A stretch of DNA of 64,000 nucleotides. Source: Clostridium brassicae (GTDB lineage: Bacteria > Bacillota > Clostridia > Clostridiales > Clostridiaceae). Position 1 is the stretch's first letter, and each line of letters opens with the position of its first letter. Below, one piece after another: positions 8,676-20,106 of this stretch. The position numbers were made by a program, and so were the translations under genes. Below the pieces are notes generated by a model that was given only the letters and a program-made list of their open reading frames with translations, did no database searches and was not told where the DNA came from. Location of the stretch: positions 1 through 64,000 of the forward strand of contig NZ_JAPQFJ010000001.1 of NCBI RefSeq assembly GCF_026738875.1, given 5' to 3'.

Positions 8676-8713
8676 AAGCTCATAATGAAAAATTAATTTT
8701 TCATTATGAGCTT
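8676..8713. repeat. 38-base perfect palindrome
   Basis: The sequence from AAGCTCATAATG to CATTATGAGCTT is symmetrical around 8694/8695 with no mismatches and is followed by a T-rich stretch on the plus strand. It could be a terminator or a cruciform site. It is located within the MITE-like block. Confidence 0.75.
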
Positions 8714-8820
8714 ATTCTTTTATTTAATTCAAAGATTTTCTGACACTAGGAGGAAAATCCTCCTTCACTATTCTCTGTTCACTATTCTCTAAAATAATGT
8801 TGCGACGCAACATTTTTAAG

Positions 8821-9327
8821 TTATGAACATGCTTTTATGTAGTAGTATGACATTATTGTTTTGCTATCACATATTATTCCTTCTTTTATTTTCTTCTCAA
8901 ATTCATTAAAAGGCATCCACATTACTTCGGTTACATCAGTATCATCTACTATATTATTTTTAAGAGAAGATCTTTTTAAGGAGGCTTTAAAAAGATGCAT
9001 AATACTATCACTAAATCCCATCATAGGTTTGTATGAAACAATTTTTTCTAAAGAATCCATAGAAATGGCTAAAGTGGTTTCTTCTTTTATTTCCCTTATT
9101 AAGCAATCTTCTATACTTTCTCCTGAGACATCTAAACATCCTGCTGGAATTTCTAGAGTATATTCCATAATAGAAGGTCTAAATTGTTTTACTAGTAATA
9201 TTTCATTAAATTCATTAATAATAGCTGCGGAAACAGCATCATAATTTTTTATTATATCATAGAGTTTTCCATCTATTTCTCTATGGTATAATTTTAACCA
9301 ACCGTTATAAACTAATTTATCTTTCAT
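8821..9327 (-). CDS. NUDIX hydrolase, ADP-ribose pyrophosphatase-like
   Basis: A 168-residue NudF-type protein, consistent in size with ADP-ribose diphosphatases that cleave ADP-ribose to AMP and ribose 5-phosphate. The NUDIX box is recognisable as GCLDVSGESIEDCLIREIKEE but departs from GX5EX7REUXEEXGU: there is one extra residue between the first Gly and Glu, and the late Gly is Thr (EETTL). The REIKEE metal-binding core is intact. The upstream EIPAG motif is typical of the ADP-ribose branch. It converges on nfnB; the divergent neighbour is the DNA glycosylase. Base-damage housekeeping is plausible but inferred. Confidence 0.82.
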   Translation of the reverse strand: MKDKLVYNGWLKLYHREIDGKLYDIIKNYDAVSAAIINEFNEILLVKQFRPSIMEYTLEIPAGCLDVSGESIEDCLIREIKEETTLAISMDSLEKIVSYKPMMGFSDSIMHLFKASLKRSSLKNNIVDDTDVTEVMWMPFNEFEKKIKEGIICDSKTIMSYYYIKACS

Positions 9328-9689
9328 TTATTTTCTTCTCCTTCTTAATTTTATATAGTTATTTTAAGTATCTGGATTAAGTAAATATTACTTTAGATAT
9401 TTTTAATTACTTATATTTATAATTATCATTTCTAATAAATTTGTATAATAAAGATAGAAATAGGCGAAAAAATTAATAACTATATATATTATAATACTAA
9501 AGGTAAATAATAAAACTAGAGTTAACAATAAATATAGTAATATTATTTTATTATAAGTTAAATGTGTAGTATAATAATTATTATTAATAACTAAAAATTA
9601 TTTAATATATGAGGAATTTGCATATAACTATCTGTTTAGGAATTATACAAAATCCTCATCTAATAATATAAAAATTTAGAGGTGAAGAT
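9328..9689. other. Intergenic region between divergent NUDIX and glycosylase genes
   Basis: A very AT-rich 362-base divergent promoter region. The only clear structure is a 7-bp inverted repeat ATGAGGA (9609-9615) / TCCTCAT (9653-9659) just before the glycosylase Shine-Dalgarno (agaggtga). No gene or conserved motif was recognised. Confidence 0.5.
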
Positions 9690-10568
9690 ATGGAATTTAA
9701 TTATATAGAAAAAATTGAGAATGGTGTAATAATAAAGGATGTAAAAAATTTTAATTTAAATCATATATTTGATTGCGGACAATGTTTTAGATGGAGAGAA
9801 GAAGAAAATGGAAATTACATAGGAGTTGCTTTTGGTAAAGTTATAGAAGTACAAAAGATAGACAATGATGTTATTCTATATAACACAACAGAGGATGAAT
9901 TTGAGAATATATGGTCTAACTATTTTGATTTGTATAGGGACTATGATTCTATAAAACAAATTTTGAGCAAAGATGAACTTCTAAAAAAAGCGGTAGAATA
10001 TGGATGGGGTATAAGACTTCTACAGCAGGAACCTTTTGAAATATTAATTTCTTTTATAATATCTGCTAATAATAGAATTCCTATGATTAAAAAAGTTATA
10101 AGTAATATTTCACAGAGATGGGGTAAGCCTGTTGAATACAAAGGTAAGACATACTATACATTTCCCGATATAGAAGAAATTAAGAACTGTACTATAGAAG
10201 AACTTGAGGCATGTGGTACAGGATTTAGAGGTAAGTATATAAAAAACACAGTAGATGGAATTTTAAAAAATGATATGACTATTAACTATATTAAAAATTT
10301 AGGCGATGACAAATGTCATCAAGAATTACAAAAATTTAGTGGAGTAGGACCCAAAGTAGCAGATTGTATAATGTTATTTTCAATGAATAAATATTCTGCT
10401 TTTCCAGTTGATGTTTGGGTGAAAAGAGCTATGCAACATTTTTATTTAGCACCAGATGTATCTTTGAAAAAAATAAGAGATTTTGGGAGAGGTCAATTTG
10501 GAGAATTATCAGGCTTTGCTCAACAATACTTATTTTATTATGCTAGGGAAAATAATATAAGGATATAA
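9690..10568 (+). CDS. ogg: 8-oxoguanine DNA glycosylase/AP lyase (OGG1 type)
   Basis: A 292-residue helix-hairpin-helix GPD glycosylase of the eukaryote-like OGG1 branch found in clostridia. The catalytic lysine is K222 in SGVGPKVADC, the same number as in the characterised Clostridium acetobutylicum enzyme, and the catalytic aspartate is D241 in PVDVWVKR. The N-terminal domain (1-100) holds the FDCGQCFRW motif of the family. It removes 8-oxoG opposite C and nicks the strand by beta-elimination. The gene is monocistronic with its own Shine-Dalgarno (gaggtgaag). Confidence 0.93.
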   Translation: MEFNYIEKIENGVIIKDVKNFNLNHIFDCGQCFRWREEENGNYIGVAFGKVIEVQKIDNDVILYNTTEDEFENIWSNYFDLYRDYDSIKQILSKDELLKKAVEYGWGIRLLQQEPFEILISFIISANNRIPMIKKVISNISQRWGKPVEYKGKTYYTFPDIEEIKNCTIEELEACGTGFRGKYIKNTVDGILKNDMTINYIKNLGDDKCHQELQKFSGVGPKVADCIMLFSMNKYSAFPVDVWVKRAMQHFYLAPDVSLKKIRDFGRGQFGELSGFAQQYLFYYARENNIRI

Positions 10569-10603
10569 TATTTAGAATCTTTGAAACAGTAATAAAATTT
10601 AAA

Positions 10604-10672
10604 CTGTTATAATATTATTTTACCATCTGTTATAGTAATTTACTGTTACATTATCTATAAAAATCTGTTATA
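10604..10672. promoter_or_regulatory. Four CTGTTAYA direct repeats upstream of the hydrogenase
   Basis: CTGTTAT(A) occurs at 10604, 10627, 10643 (CTGTTACA) and 10665. The inverse ACAGTAAT at 10585 and ATAACAGTTA at 10735 add two inverted copies. The spacings (23, 16 and 22 bases) are irregular. The cluster lies between the glycosylase stop and the hydrogenase start, and could be an operator array or drifted repeats. It does not match the Rex consensus TTGTTAA-N4-TTAACAA. Confidence 0.4.
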
Positions 10673-10779
10673 ATTATATTAAAGAAATTTGAAAAAAATT
10701 AGTGATTTATAAACAATAACTTGAAGTTAATTATATAACAGTTAATTGCAGAGTAACCACTTTAGATGGAGGTAAAATA

Positions 10780-12264
10780 ATGAATTTATTTGAAACAGAA
10801 TTAAAAAAATTAAAGTATGAAGTTCTAACAGAAGTAGCTAAATTGGCAATAGAAGACAAACTTAGTGATGAAAATTTAAATGCTATTCCTTATAAGATTA
10901 TTCCAGGAACAAAGCCTACGTATAGATGTTGTGTTTATCATGAAAGGGCTATATTAAAAGAGAGAGCAAAACTTGCAGCTGGATATGTAAGTAATGGAGA
11001 TAACGGTGGATATATACCAGCAAAAGACGATAGCGATCAAATACTATATGTAATACAAGCGGCTTGTGACACTTGTCCTATAAATAAATATACTATTACA
11101 GAAGTATGTAGAGGGTGCATACAACATAAATGTATGGAAGTATGCCCTGCTAAGGCGATAACAAGAATTAATGGTAAGGCATATATAAATCAGGATTTAT
11201 GTAAAGAATGTGGATTATGTAAAAAAGCATGTCCTTACAATGCTGTATCAGAAGTTATGAGACCTTGCAAGAAAGTTTGTCCTACTGGGGCACTAGATAT
11301 AGATGAATATAGAAGAGCTATGATAAAGGATGAAGAATGTGTGAACTGTGGAGCTTGTATGGAAGCATGTCCTTTTGGAGCTATATCAGATAAAAGTTAT
11401 ATAGTTCCTGTGATTAAAAATTTAGAATCAGATAAGAAAGTATATGCTATAGTTGCACCATCAATAACAGGACAGTTTGGCCCAAAGATAGCAGTTGGTC
11501 AGATTAAAGATGCTCTTAATAAAGTAGGTTTTGAAAATGTTGTAGAAGCTGCATGTGGTGCTGATGCTGTTACGGTACATGAAGCTATGGAATTTGTTGA
11601 AAGAATTGAAGATGGGCATAAATATATGACTAATTCATGTTGTCCAGGATTTGTAGCTTATATAGAAAATAAATTTAAAGACCAAGTAGAAAATATATCT
11701 AGTACAGTTTCACCAATGATAGCAACAGCTAAAATGATAAAGAAAAATGATAAAGATGCTGTGGTTGTGTTTATTGGACCTTGTACTGCTAAGAAAATGG
11801 AGGTTAGAAGAGAAGAGGTTAAAGGTATAGCAGACTATGTTTTAACTTTTGAAGAATTAGCAGCAATAATATCAGCATATAATATCCATTTAGAAGAATG
11901 TGACAACATTGAAATAGAGGATGCTTCTTCTTATGGAAGAGGTTTTGCACAAGGCGGTGGACTTTCTGCTGCAATTGAAAATATTATAAAAGATAAACAA
12001 ATAGAAGTTGAATTCAAACCAGTCAAAATAAGTGGACATGAAAATTTAAAAAGGTACATGCTTCTTGCTAAAAATGGTAAATTACCTGGGAACTTTATAG
12101 AAGGTATGATGTGTGAAGGTGGATGTATAGGGGGAGCAGGTACAATTTGTTCTCAAATGAAAACAAAAATGCCTTTAAGCAAGTTTAGTAAAGAGGCTAA
12201 AGCTCAAAATATAGTAGAGAACAATAATTTAGAAGAGTTTAAAGATATTGACTTAAATAAATAG
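10780..12264 (+). CDS. Monomeric [FeFe] hydrogenase, group B-like
   Basis: A 494-residue ferredoxin-linked [FeFe] hydrogenase. The N-terminal part has CX2C-rich clusters (CDTCP, CRGCIQHKCMEVCP) and then two ferredoxin-type [4Fe-4S] motifs (CKECGLCKKACP, CVNCGACMEACP). H-cluster motifs are NSCCPGF (C287/C288), GPCTAKKME (C335) and MMCEGGCIGG (C445/C449). GPC in place of the MPC of classical group A enzymes, together with the short N-terminus, agrees with group B enzymes such as Clostridium pasteurianum CpIII. The maturation genes hydEFG are not in this window. The substitutions near the H-cluster suggest altered catalytic bias (inference). Confidence 0.88.
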   Translation: MNLFETELKKLKYEVLTEVAKLAIEDKLSDENLNAIPYKIIPGTKPTYRCCVYHERAILKERAKLAAGYVSNGDNGGYIPAKDDSDQILYVIQAACDTCPINKYTITEVCRGCIQHKCMEVCPAKAITRINGKAYINQDLCKECGLCKKACPYNAVSEVMRPCKKVCPTGALDIDEYRRAMIKDEECVNCGACMEACPFGAISDKSYIVPVIKNLESDKKVYAIVAPSITGQFGPKIAVGQIKDALNKVGFENVVEAACGADAVTVHEAMEFVERIEDGHKYMTNSCCPGFVAYIENKFKDQVENISSTVSPMIATAKMIKKNDKDAVVVFIGPCTAKKMEVRREEVKGIADYVLTFEELAAIISAYNIHLEECDNIEIEDASSYGRGFAQGGGLSAAIENIIKDKQIEVEFKPVKISGHENLKRYMLLAKNGKLPGNFIEGMMCEGGCIGGAGTICSQMKTKMPLSKFSKEAKAQNIVENNNLEEFKDIDLNK

Positions 12265-12366
12265 GGTTATCAAAAATATTAATCCGGATTATTTTTTAAA
12301 TTAATTTAAAAAATAAAGTCATAAATAATGTAATTTTAAGAAAAAATTAATAATAAAAAAAGAAGT

Positions 12367-12417
12367 TAAAAGGTACTTTCATGTATAATAATATGTGGGT
12401 GCCTTTTATTTTTATAT
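12367..12417 (+). terminator. Terminator after the hydrogenase
   Basis: AAAAGGTACTTTCATGTA pairs with TATGTGGGTGCCTTTT, followed by ATTTTTATA. A 24-base palindrome (ATTTTTTAAATT and its mirror, 12291-12314) lies upstream. The rest of the 339-base gap is AT-rich without a gene. Confidence 0.7.
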
Positions 12418-12603
12418 TTGATTATGAATTACTTATTAAGCTAATAATAAAATAAATATAAGTGGAATAAAAACAAACAAATATTAAAAACTATTTACAT
12501 AGTTAAGAATTGTATAATTATAAAGCAGCATATCTACATATTAGTTATATTGTTCATTTATTTAAAACAAAACAATTATATTAAAGAATAGTAAGGAGAA
12601 ATC

Positions 12604-13308
12604 ATGTTAAAAACTATTAAAGATAAAATATTAAAATATAAAGGGTATATAATATTAATACTTATTCTAATATTTTTTGCAATTTCCGGATATGAGTATT
12701 ATTATAAATATTTTTCTATATCAAAAGATCCTGAAAAACTTAAAAATTATATAATGTCCTATGGACAATACGGTGTATTTGTGTTTTTTGCTCTTCAAGT
12801 AATACAAGTTGTTGCGTTCTTTATCCCTGGAGAGATTGTTCAAATAGCAGGCGGATATGTTTTTGGAACAGTTTTAGGAAGTATAATTTCTTTTGCAGGA
12901 ATTACAACTGGAAGTATTTTAGTTTATTTGATAGCTAATAAATTTGGTAAACCTTTTGTTCGAAAAATTGTTTCTGAAAATAAGTTCAATTTTATTGAGA
13001 AAATATTAGAAGCTGGTAGTAAAAAAATTATAATATTTTTATTGTATCTATTGCCAGGCTTACCAAAGGATATATTTGGATATATCTGTGGAGTGTCAGA
13101 TATATCATTAAAGGACTTTGCAATATATTCTTCTATAGGTAGAATTCCAGGAATATTTATTTCAGCTTATTTTGGAGCTAAGATATTTACTGGCAATATG
13201 CCACTACTTATATTTATAGCAGTTACAATGAGTGCACTCTTTATTTTAGGATTGTTAAAAGGGGATGCAATAATAAAAAGATTAATGGCCCATCGTAAAA
13301 AAGAGTAA
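12604..13308 (+). CDS. TVP38/TMEM64 (VTT-domain, DedA-superfamily) membrane protein
   Basis: A 234-residue polytopic membrane protein. An N-terminal hydrophobic anchor (residues 13-35) is followed by the VTT domain with the signature re-entrant segments FIPGEIVQIAGGYVFG (about 77-92) and LPGLPKDIFGYICG (about 148-162), then a GR.PG motif and two C-terminal helices. Some members of this superfamily act in lipid-carrier flipping or membrane homeostasis, but this gene's substrate is unknown. It is monocistronic with the Shine-Dalgarno taaggag. It converges with the next gene. Confidence 0.85.
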   Translation: MLKTIKDKILKYKGYIILILILIFFAISGYEYYYKYFSISKDPEKLKNYIMSYGQYGVFVFFALQVIQVVAFFIPGEIVQIAGGYVFGTVLGSIISFAGITTGSILVYLIANKFGKPFVRKIVSENKFNFIEKILEAGSKKIIIFLLYLLPGLPKDIFGYICGVSDISLKDFAIYSSIGRIPGIFISAYFGAKIFTGNMPLLIFIAVTMSALFILGLLKGDAIIKRLMAHRKKE

Positions 13309-13381
13309 TACAATGTATTAACTTATTTTTTATCATTAAAATTAAAATTTTAGAATAAGATATAAATGTATATCTTTCTTA

Positions 13382-14035
13382 TCATGAATTATTTCTGAAA
13401 TTATGTAAAATGTAAATTATAATAGCTGAGATTATATTTAAAGCTATTATAAAAATAGCACAGTGAAGGAAATAGGTTTCAGGCATAATATTAATTATAG
13501 GATCTAAATTTGCATCGAGAACCCAATAATCATTTCTAAAGAAAAGTTGATGAAATGTATTAAAGCTTTTACTAAAATCAAATAAAAATGATAGTATAAG
13601 CAGTAAATGCATAAAAAATAAGATGTTATAACTCCACTTTAAAAATATGTAGTTTTTATTTTTTATAAAATATAAATAACTAGATACTATAAAAATAGAT
13701 ATGAGTAAAAGATAATCTATTTTATTAAATATACTTTTTACATCTTGAAAATGAAGTTTTCCATTGATAGAAGAATTTAATGTAGGTAAATTAAATTCTT
13801 CTATTTTATGTTTTTGAATATAATCTATTACATAATTATAGTTTGACTTTATTTCGTCAATATTTAAGTTGGCGTTTTTTTCAATATCAAGAGATTTAAT
13901 ATCTATATAATAAAGTGGTTTAAAGTTTACTACCACCTTTATATTTATGCTGATGATTAGTAGTACGGTAAATAGAGTGAGTACTATTTGTAAAACAGAA
14001 GTATTTTTTATTGATATTTTTTTCAAAAATATCAC
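13382..14035 (-). CDS. TIGR01906-type integral membrane protein
   Basis: A 217-residue protein with about four to five hydrophobic segments: near the N-terminus, two in the middle (about 105-155), and one at the C-terminal end. The segment FHQLFFRNDYWVLDANLDP followed by a PETYF motif is the hallmark of the TIGR01906/DUF1461 family, which has no established function. The extracytoplasmic N-terminal loop (about 35-100) is hydrophilic. It lies convergent to the VTT protein and has no operon partner. Confidence 0.8.
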   Translation of the reverse strand: MIFLKKISIKNTSVLQIVLTLFTVLLIISINIKVVVNFKPLYYIDIKSLDIEKNANLNIDEIKSNYNYVIDYIQKHKIEEFNLPTLNSSINGKLHFQDVKSIFNKIDYLLLISIFIVSSYLYFIKNKNYIFLKWSYNILFFMHLLLILSFLFDFSKSFNTFHQLFFRNDYWVLDANLDPIINIMPETYFLHCAIFIIALNIISAIIIYILHNFRNNS

Positions 14036-14437
14036 CTCACTATTTTAGTTAGCAAAACATATAATTAAAAATTCTTTTATAATTATGGACAACTTTTAAA
14101 ATAATAATCGTGATAAATGAACTTTTATTAATAGTTTCTTACTAATAAGGAATAATAGATTTGTAATTAAAGTTAGCATTGGATAATATTAATAGATAAA
14201 TTCTATTTATTAATTTGAATAATTAATAAATAGAAATAAATTAGAAAGTAACCTAAAATAGGAAAAATCCTAAATCTATATAGAAATTTATTAAATAGAT
14301 TATTGTTAGAAAATCAATTAAAATCTAAATATATATTTATTAATAAGGTAATAAAAGAAATAAGATGAAATAACGCCATATTTGATGATAATCGCTTATA
14401 ATTGCCTAAAACAATGTTATGAGTTAAAAAGTGGAAT
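14036..14437. other. AT-rich gap upstream of the groE promoter
   Basis: About 400 bases with no gene. Short direct and inverted repeats of TAATAAATAG/CTATTTATTA occur around 14190-14300 (TAATAGATAAATTCTATTTATTAA and nearby relatives). No structured RNA could be supported. Confidence 0.5.
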
Positions 14438-14466
14438 TTGATATTAAATATTCTATAAATTATTAT
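14438..14466 (+). promoter_or_regulatory. groESL vegetative promoter
   Basis: TTGATA (14438-14443) and TATTAT (14461-14466) are 17 bases apart, with TATAAT overlapping at 14464. They place the start site within or next to the CIRCE operator, as expected for HrcA control. Confidence 0.7.
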
Positions 14467-14476
14467 AATAATTGTA

Positions 14477-14503
14477 TTAGCACTCAATGTTGATGAGTGC
14501 TAA
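14477..14503 (+). promoter_or_regulatory. CIRCE operator (HrcA binding site)
   Basis: TTAGCACTC (14477-14485), a 9-base spacer, then GAGTGCTAA (14495-14503) is a perfect match to the CIRCE inverted repeat. It indicates HrcA repression of groESL under non-stress conditions. Confidence 0.98.
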
Positions 14504-14546
14504 CAGTTAATAAAAACAATTTTACTAATATAAATTTATAAAATAA

Positions 14547-14846
<300 letters not shown>

Positions 14847-14970
14847 TTAGTCATTAGGTACTAATTACTAAGTATAATATTAAAAAATCCCTAATAACTA
14901 AATTTTAAAATTAAATATTACAAAATTAGAATTTAAAACATAGAGGTTAATAGATTTTAATTGAAAATAG

Positions 14971-16614
<1,644 letters not shown>

Positions 16615-16623
16615 AGTATAGTT

Positions 16624-16663
16624 AAAAAGGATTTTTGCAATAAGCAAAAATCCTTTTTTATTT
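16624..16663 (+). terminator. groESL terminator
   Basis: AAAAAGGATTTTTGC pairs with GCAAAAATCCTTTTTT around AATAA, followed by ATTTT. It is a strong intrinsic terminator. Confidence 0.9.
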
Positions 16664-16784
16664 TATATATTTTAAAATCATTTTGTTATAGAGTACCTCT
16701 TATATTAAACAGTATAATTAAATTTAAATATAATATCATTGAAATATTGTTTTAGTAATATATGATTGTTAAATATAAGTTAAT

Positions 16785-17522
16785 TTATCTTTGATTCCAA
16801 AGATTTTTAAAATCCACATTAGATAAAGACGTTATTATATTTCTAGCAGAGTCTGGATAAATTTTTTCTAATGAATATAGTAAGTTTTTCATATCTTCTC
16901 TTGTAGTTTTTTTATCCACAGGACAAGTACTTTTTATTACAGGGAGTTCAAACCGAGTTGTAAGGTTTTCTATTAAATCTTCTCTAAGATATATTAAAGG
17001 ACGTATTATATTTATATTTTTATCTTTGTGATGTATATTAGGATGAAATGTTCCTAGTTTTCCAACCATTAAAACATTCATAAGAAGTGTTTCAATGACG
17101 TCATCACTATTATGTCCAAGTGCTATTTTGTTTATATTATTAGCTGAAGATACTCTTACCAAAGCACCTTTTCTTAATTTAGAGCAAAGAGAACAAGGTT
17201 TTTTTTCTTTCCGTTCATCAAATACTACTTCAGCTATATCCGTTTTTTCAATTATAAGAGGTATAGAATTTTTTTGACAGAAATCTTTCAATGGATGAAT
17301 GTCCATATTAAAGCCTAAATCTATATGTATACCTACTATTTTAAAATTTTTTATTGCAGTCATTTGTATAAGTTTAAGAGCAAAGAGTAGAAATATGCTA
17401 TCTTTTCCTCCGGATAATCCAACAGCGACTGTATCGCCGGAACTTATCATATTATAATCATCAATAGATCGCCTAATATATTTGAGAAATAAAGGATTAT
17501 ATTCCTTTTTAAACTTTATCAT
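16785..17522 (-). CDS. TtcA-like PP-loop tRNA 2-thiolation protein
   Basis: A 245-residue adenosine-nucleotide alpha hydrolase. The PP-loop SGGKDS sits near residue 34. A CSLCSKLRKGAL motif near 110 holds the CX2C that, with a downstream Cys in STCP (about 199), can ligate an iron-sulfur cluster, as in TtcA, which makes 2-thiocytidine at tRNA position 32. GHNSDDVIETLLMN is the conserved family segment. The Shine-Dalgarno aaggagg precedes the ATG. It is transcribed away from guaB. The target position on tRNA is inferred from family and not proven for this paralogue. Confidence 0.85.
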   Translation of the reverse strand: MIKFKKEYNPLFLKYIRRSIDDYNMISSGDTVAVGLSGGKDSIFLLFALKLIQMTAIKNFKIVGIHIDLGFNMDIHPLKDFCQKNSIPLIIEKTDIAEVVFDERKEKKPCSLCSKLRKGALVRVSSANNINKIALGHNSDDVIETLLMNVLMVGKLGTFHPNIHHKDKNINIIRPLIYLREDLIENLTTRFELPVIKSTCPVDKKTTREDMKNLLYSLEKIYPDSARNIITSLSNVDFKNLWNQR

Positions 17523-17653
17523 ATTTTCCTCCTTGTAATATACAATATATATGTAAGATTAGCAGGTGCTGCTTTAAAAGAATGTAAAAAATATCTTCTA
17601 AAACTTAGATAACTATTAAATCTATCATAAATGAAGAGTGTTTTTAAATTATA

Positions 17654-17697
17654 AACAGGATTCTTGGTTTTAGGTGGAGTTTTTACTCCATCTGAAA
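17654..17697 (+). repeat. 5' half-copy of the structured repeat
   Basis: AAACAGGATTCTTGG followed by a TGGAG/CTCCA hairpin matches hairpin 1 of the repeat family, but hairpin 2 is absent. It abuts a complete copy, implying tandem duplication followed by partial deletion. Confidence 0.65.
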
Positions 17698-17701
17698 GTT
17701 A

Positions 17702-17838
17702 TTAACAGGATTCTTAGGAGTTTTACTCCTTAGAAGCCGTTATCCTTTAGGGAAAACCGTTATCCAGGGTCTCGTGCCATTCTTTACTCCCACTTTAAAA
17801 AAGATGGGAGTATTAGAATGGTTAGACATCGGATAAAT
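17702..17838 (+). repeat. Two-hairpin structured repeat, copy 3
   Basis: Hairpin 1 has GGATTCT, an AGGAG/CTCCT apical stem, and AGAAGCC. The link between hairpins holds a duplicated CCGTTATCC word. Hairpin 2 is closed by TTATCC/GGATAA with GTCT/AGAC, then GCCATTCT/AGAATGGT and an inner TACTCCCA/TGGGAGTA. It lies between the divergent ttcA-like gene and the guaB promoter. Confidence 0.82.
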
Positions 17839-17946
17839 TATTTATTAAAAAAATTCTTTGAATTGTAGTATAATTAATTTATAAACATTATACTACAAAA
17901 AAAAATGTGTTTTGCAAGTTTGTTATCAAAAAAGACAGAATTATAA

Positions 17947-17975
17947 TTGACAAAATTCAAAATTTGAAATAAAAT
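17947..17975 (+). promoter_or_regulatory. guaB vegetative promoter
   Basis: TTGACA (17947-17952), a 17-base spacer, then TAAAAT (17970-17975). The predicted start near 17982 gives a leader that carries the guanine riboswitch. Confidence 0.8.
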
Positions 17976-18030
17976 AAAACTTAATAAAAAATTACATGAA
18001 ACAAAAATTTAATAAAAATTGTTATTATGA

Positions 18031-18095
18031 ACTTGTATATCCCTTGAATATGGCAAGGAGTCTCTACCGGAAGCCGTAAATTTCCGACTACGAGT
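18031..18095 (+). promoter_or_regulatory. Guanine-class purine riboswitch controlling guaB
   Basis: P1 is ACTTGT/ACGAGT. P2 is CCTTG-AATATGG-CAAGG. P3 is CGGAA-GCCGTAAAT-TTCCG. J2/3 is GTCTCTACC and J3/4 is GACTAC. The base equivalent to position 74 is C, which specifies guanine rather than adenine. The 3' strand of P1 (GAGTGAA, 18092-18098) can instead pair with TTCACTC (18131-18137), an antiterminator, which fits ligand-induced termination (OFF switch). Confidence 0.95.
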
Positions 18096-18117
18096 GAATA
18101 TTGCATTATGTTTTTTG

Positions 18118-18174
18118 TACATGCATTAATTTCACTCAATAGTAGAGAGTAAAATTAATGTATTTTATTTTTAT
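18118..18174 (+). terminator. Riboswitch-controlled terminator before guaB
   Basis: ACATGCATTAATTTCACTC pairs with GAGAGTAAAATTAATGTA, followed by TTTTATTTTT. Its 5' arm overlaps the predicted antiterminator partner of the aptamer P1 strand. Confidence 0.82.
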
Positions 18175-18316
18175 GTAAAGTAAACTAATTCATGTCTAAC
18201 TTATCTAATATCTTATCTTTTAATTAGTAAAGAATAAGATAATTACTTATTCTAAATTAGTCCATCTTAACTCATTAGAAACTAAGATTTTTAATGGAGT
18301 AAGATTCACTCTATAG

Positions 18317-19804
<1,488 letters not shown>

Positions 19805-20106
19805 TTGGCAGTAACTAGATATTAGTAACCAGTCACTAGATGTCAATTATCAAGTACTGGGGGTAAAAGAGAATTGGTAGCATCTAATCTCTAAAACAAT
19901 AATAAACATTTCAAAATAAAGTATTTAGAGATTAGTAATAAGTTATAGTTGCTAGAGATTATATAATATTGTATATTTAATATTGGTTAGTGATTAAAGC
20001 ATTAAAAATTTGATAGTTTCTCAGTTACTAATCTCTAAAATATAAATAATTTAAACAAGTTAATTGAATAAAACTAAAGATTATATAATAACCAGGAGGA
20101 TGAAAA
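19805..20106. repeat. guaB-guaA gap with dispersed 'AGAGATTAGTAA' repeats
   Basis: No gene. CTAATCTCTAAA (19884-19895) and TTTAGAGATTAG (19924-19935) form a 12-bp inverted repeat, and ACTAATCTCTAAAA recurs at 20027-20040. Multiple shorter AGTAACTAG/AGTGATTA words fill the rest. The words resemble the agagaatagtga family found after nfnB and flagellin. No T run follows the hairpin, so read-through into guaA is possible. Confidence 0.6.

Larger units (their letters stand above)
8355..8816. repeat. MITE-like block bounded by imperfect inverted repeats
   Basis: The left end (8355-8430) and the reverse complement of the right end (8745-8816) align over about 65 bases: ATGTTGCG(A/T)CGCAACAT, then agagaatagtga, agagaatagt, and aaggaggatttt. 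Each end carries its own small hairpin ATGTTGCGACGCAACAT. The interior has no gene. It contains a GATTTTGT/ACAAAATC hairpin (8419-8440), a terminator (8450-8479) and a 38-base perfect palindrome (8676-8713). The block lies exactly between the stops of convergent nfnB and the NUDIX gene. Confidence 0.65.

Noticed and set aside
12291-12314. 24-base palindrome after the hydrogenase as a regulator site
   Set aside because: It is composed almost only of A and T, as expected by chance here, and sits upstream of a convincing terminator.
17702-17838. The structured repeat as a group I intron or IStron remnant
   Set aside because: The group I core segments P, Q, R and S are not present and no IS605-type transposase or partner lies nearby.
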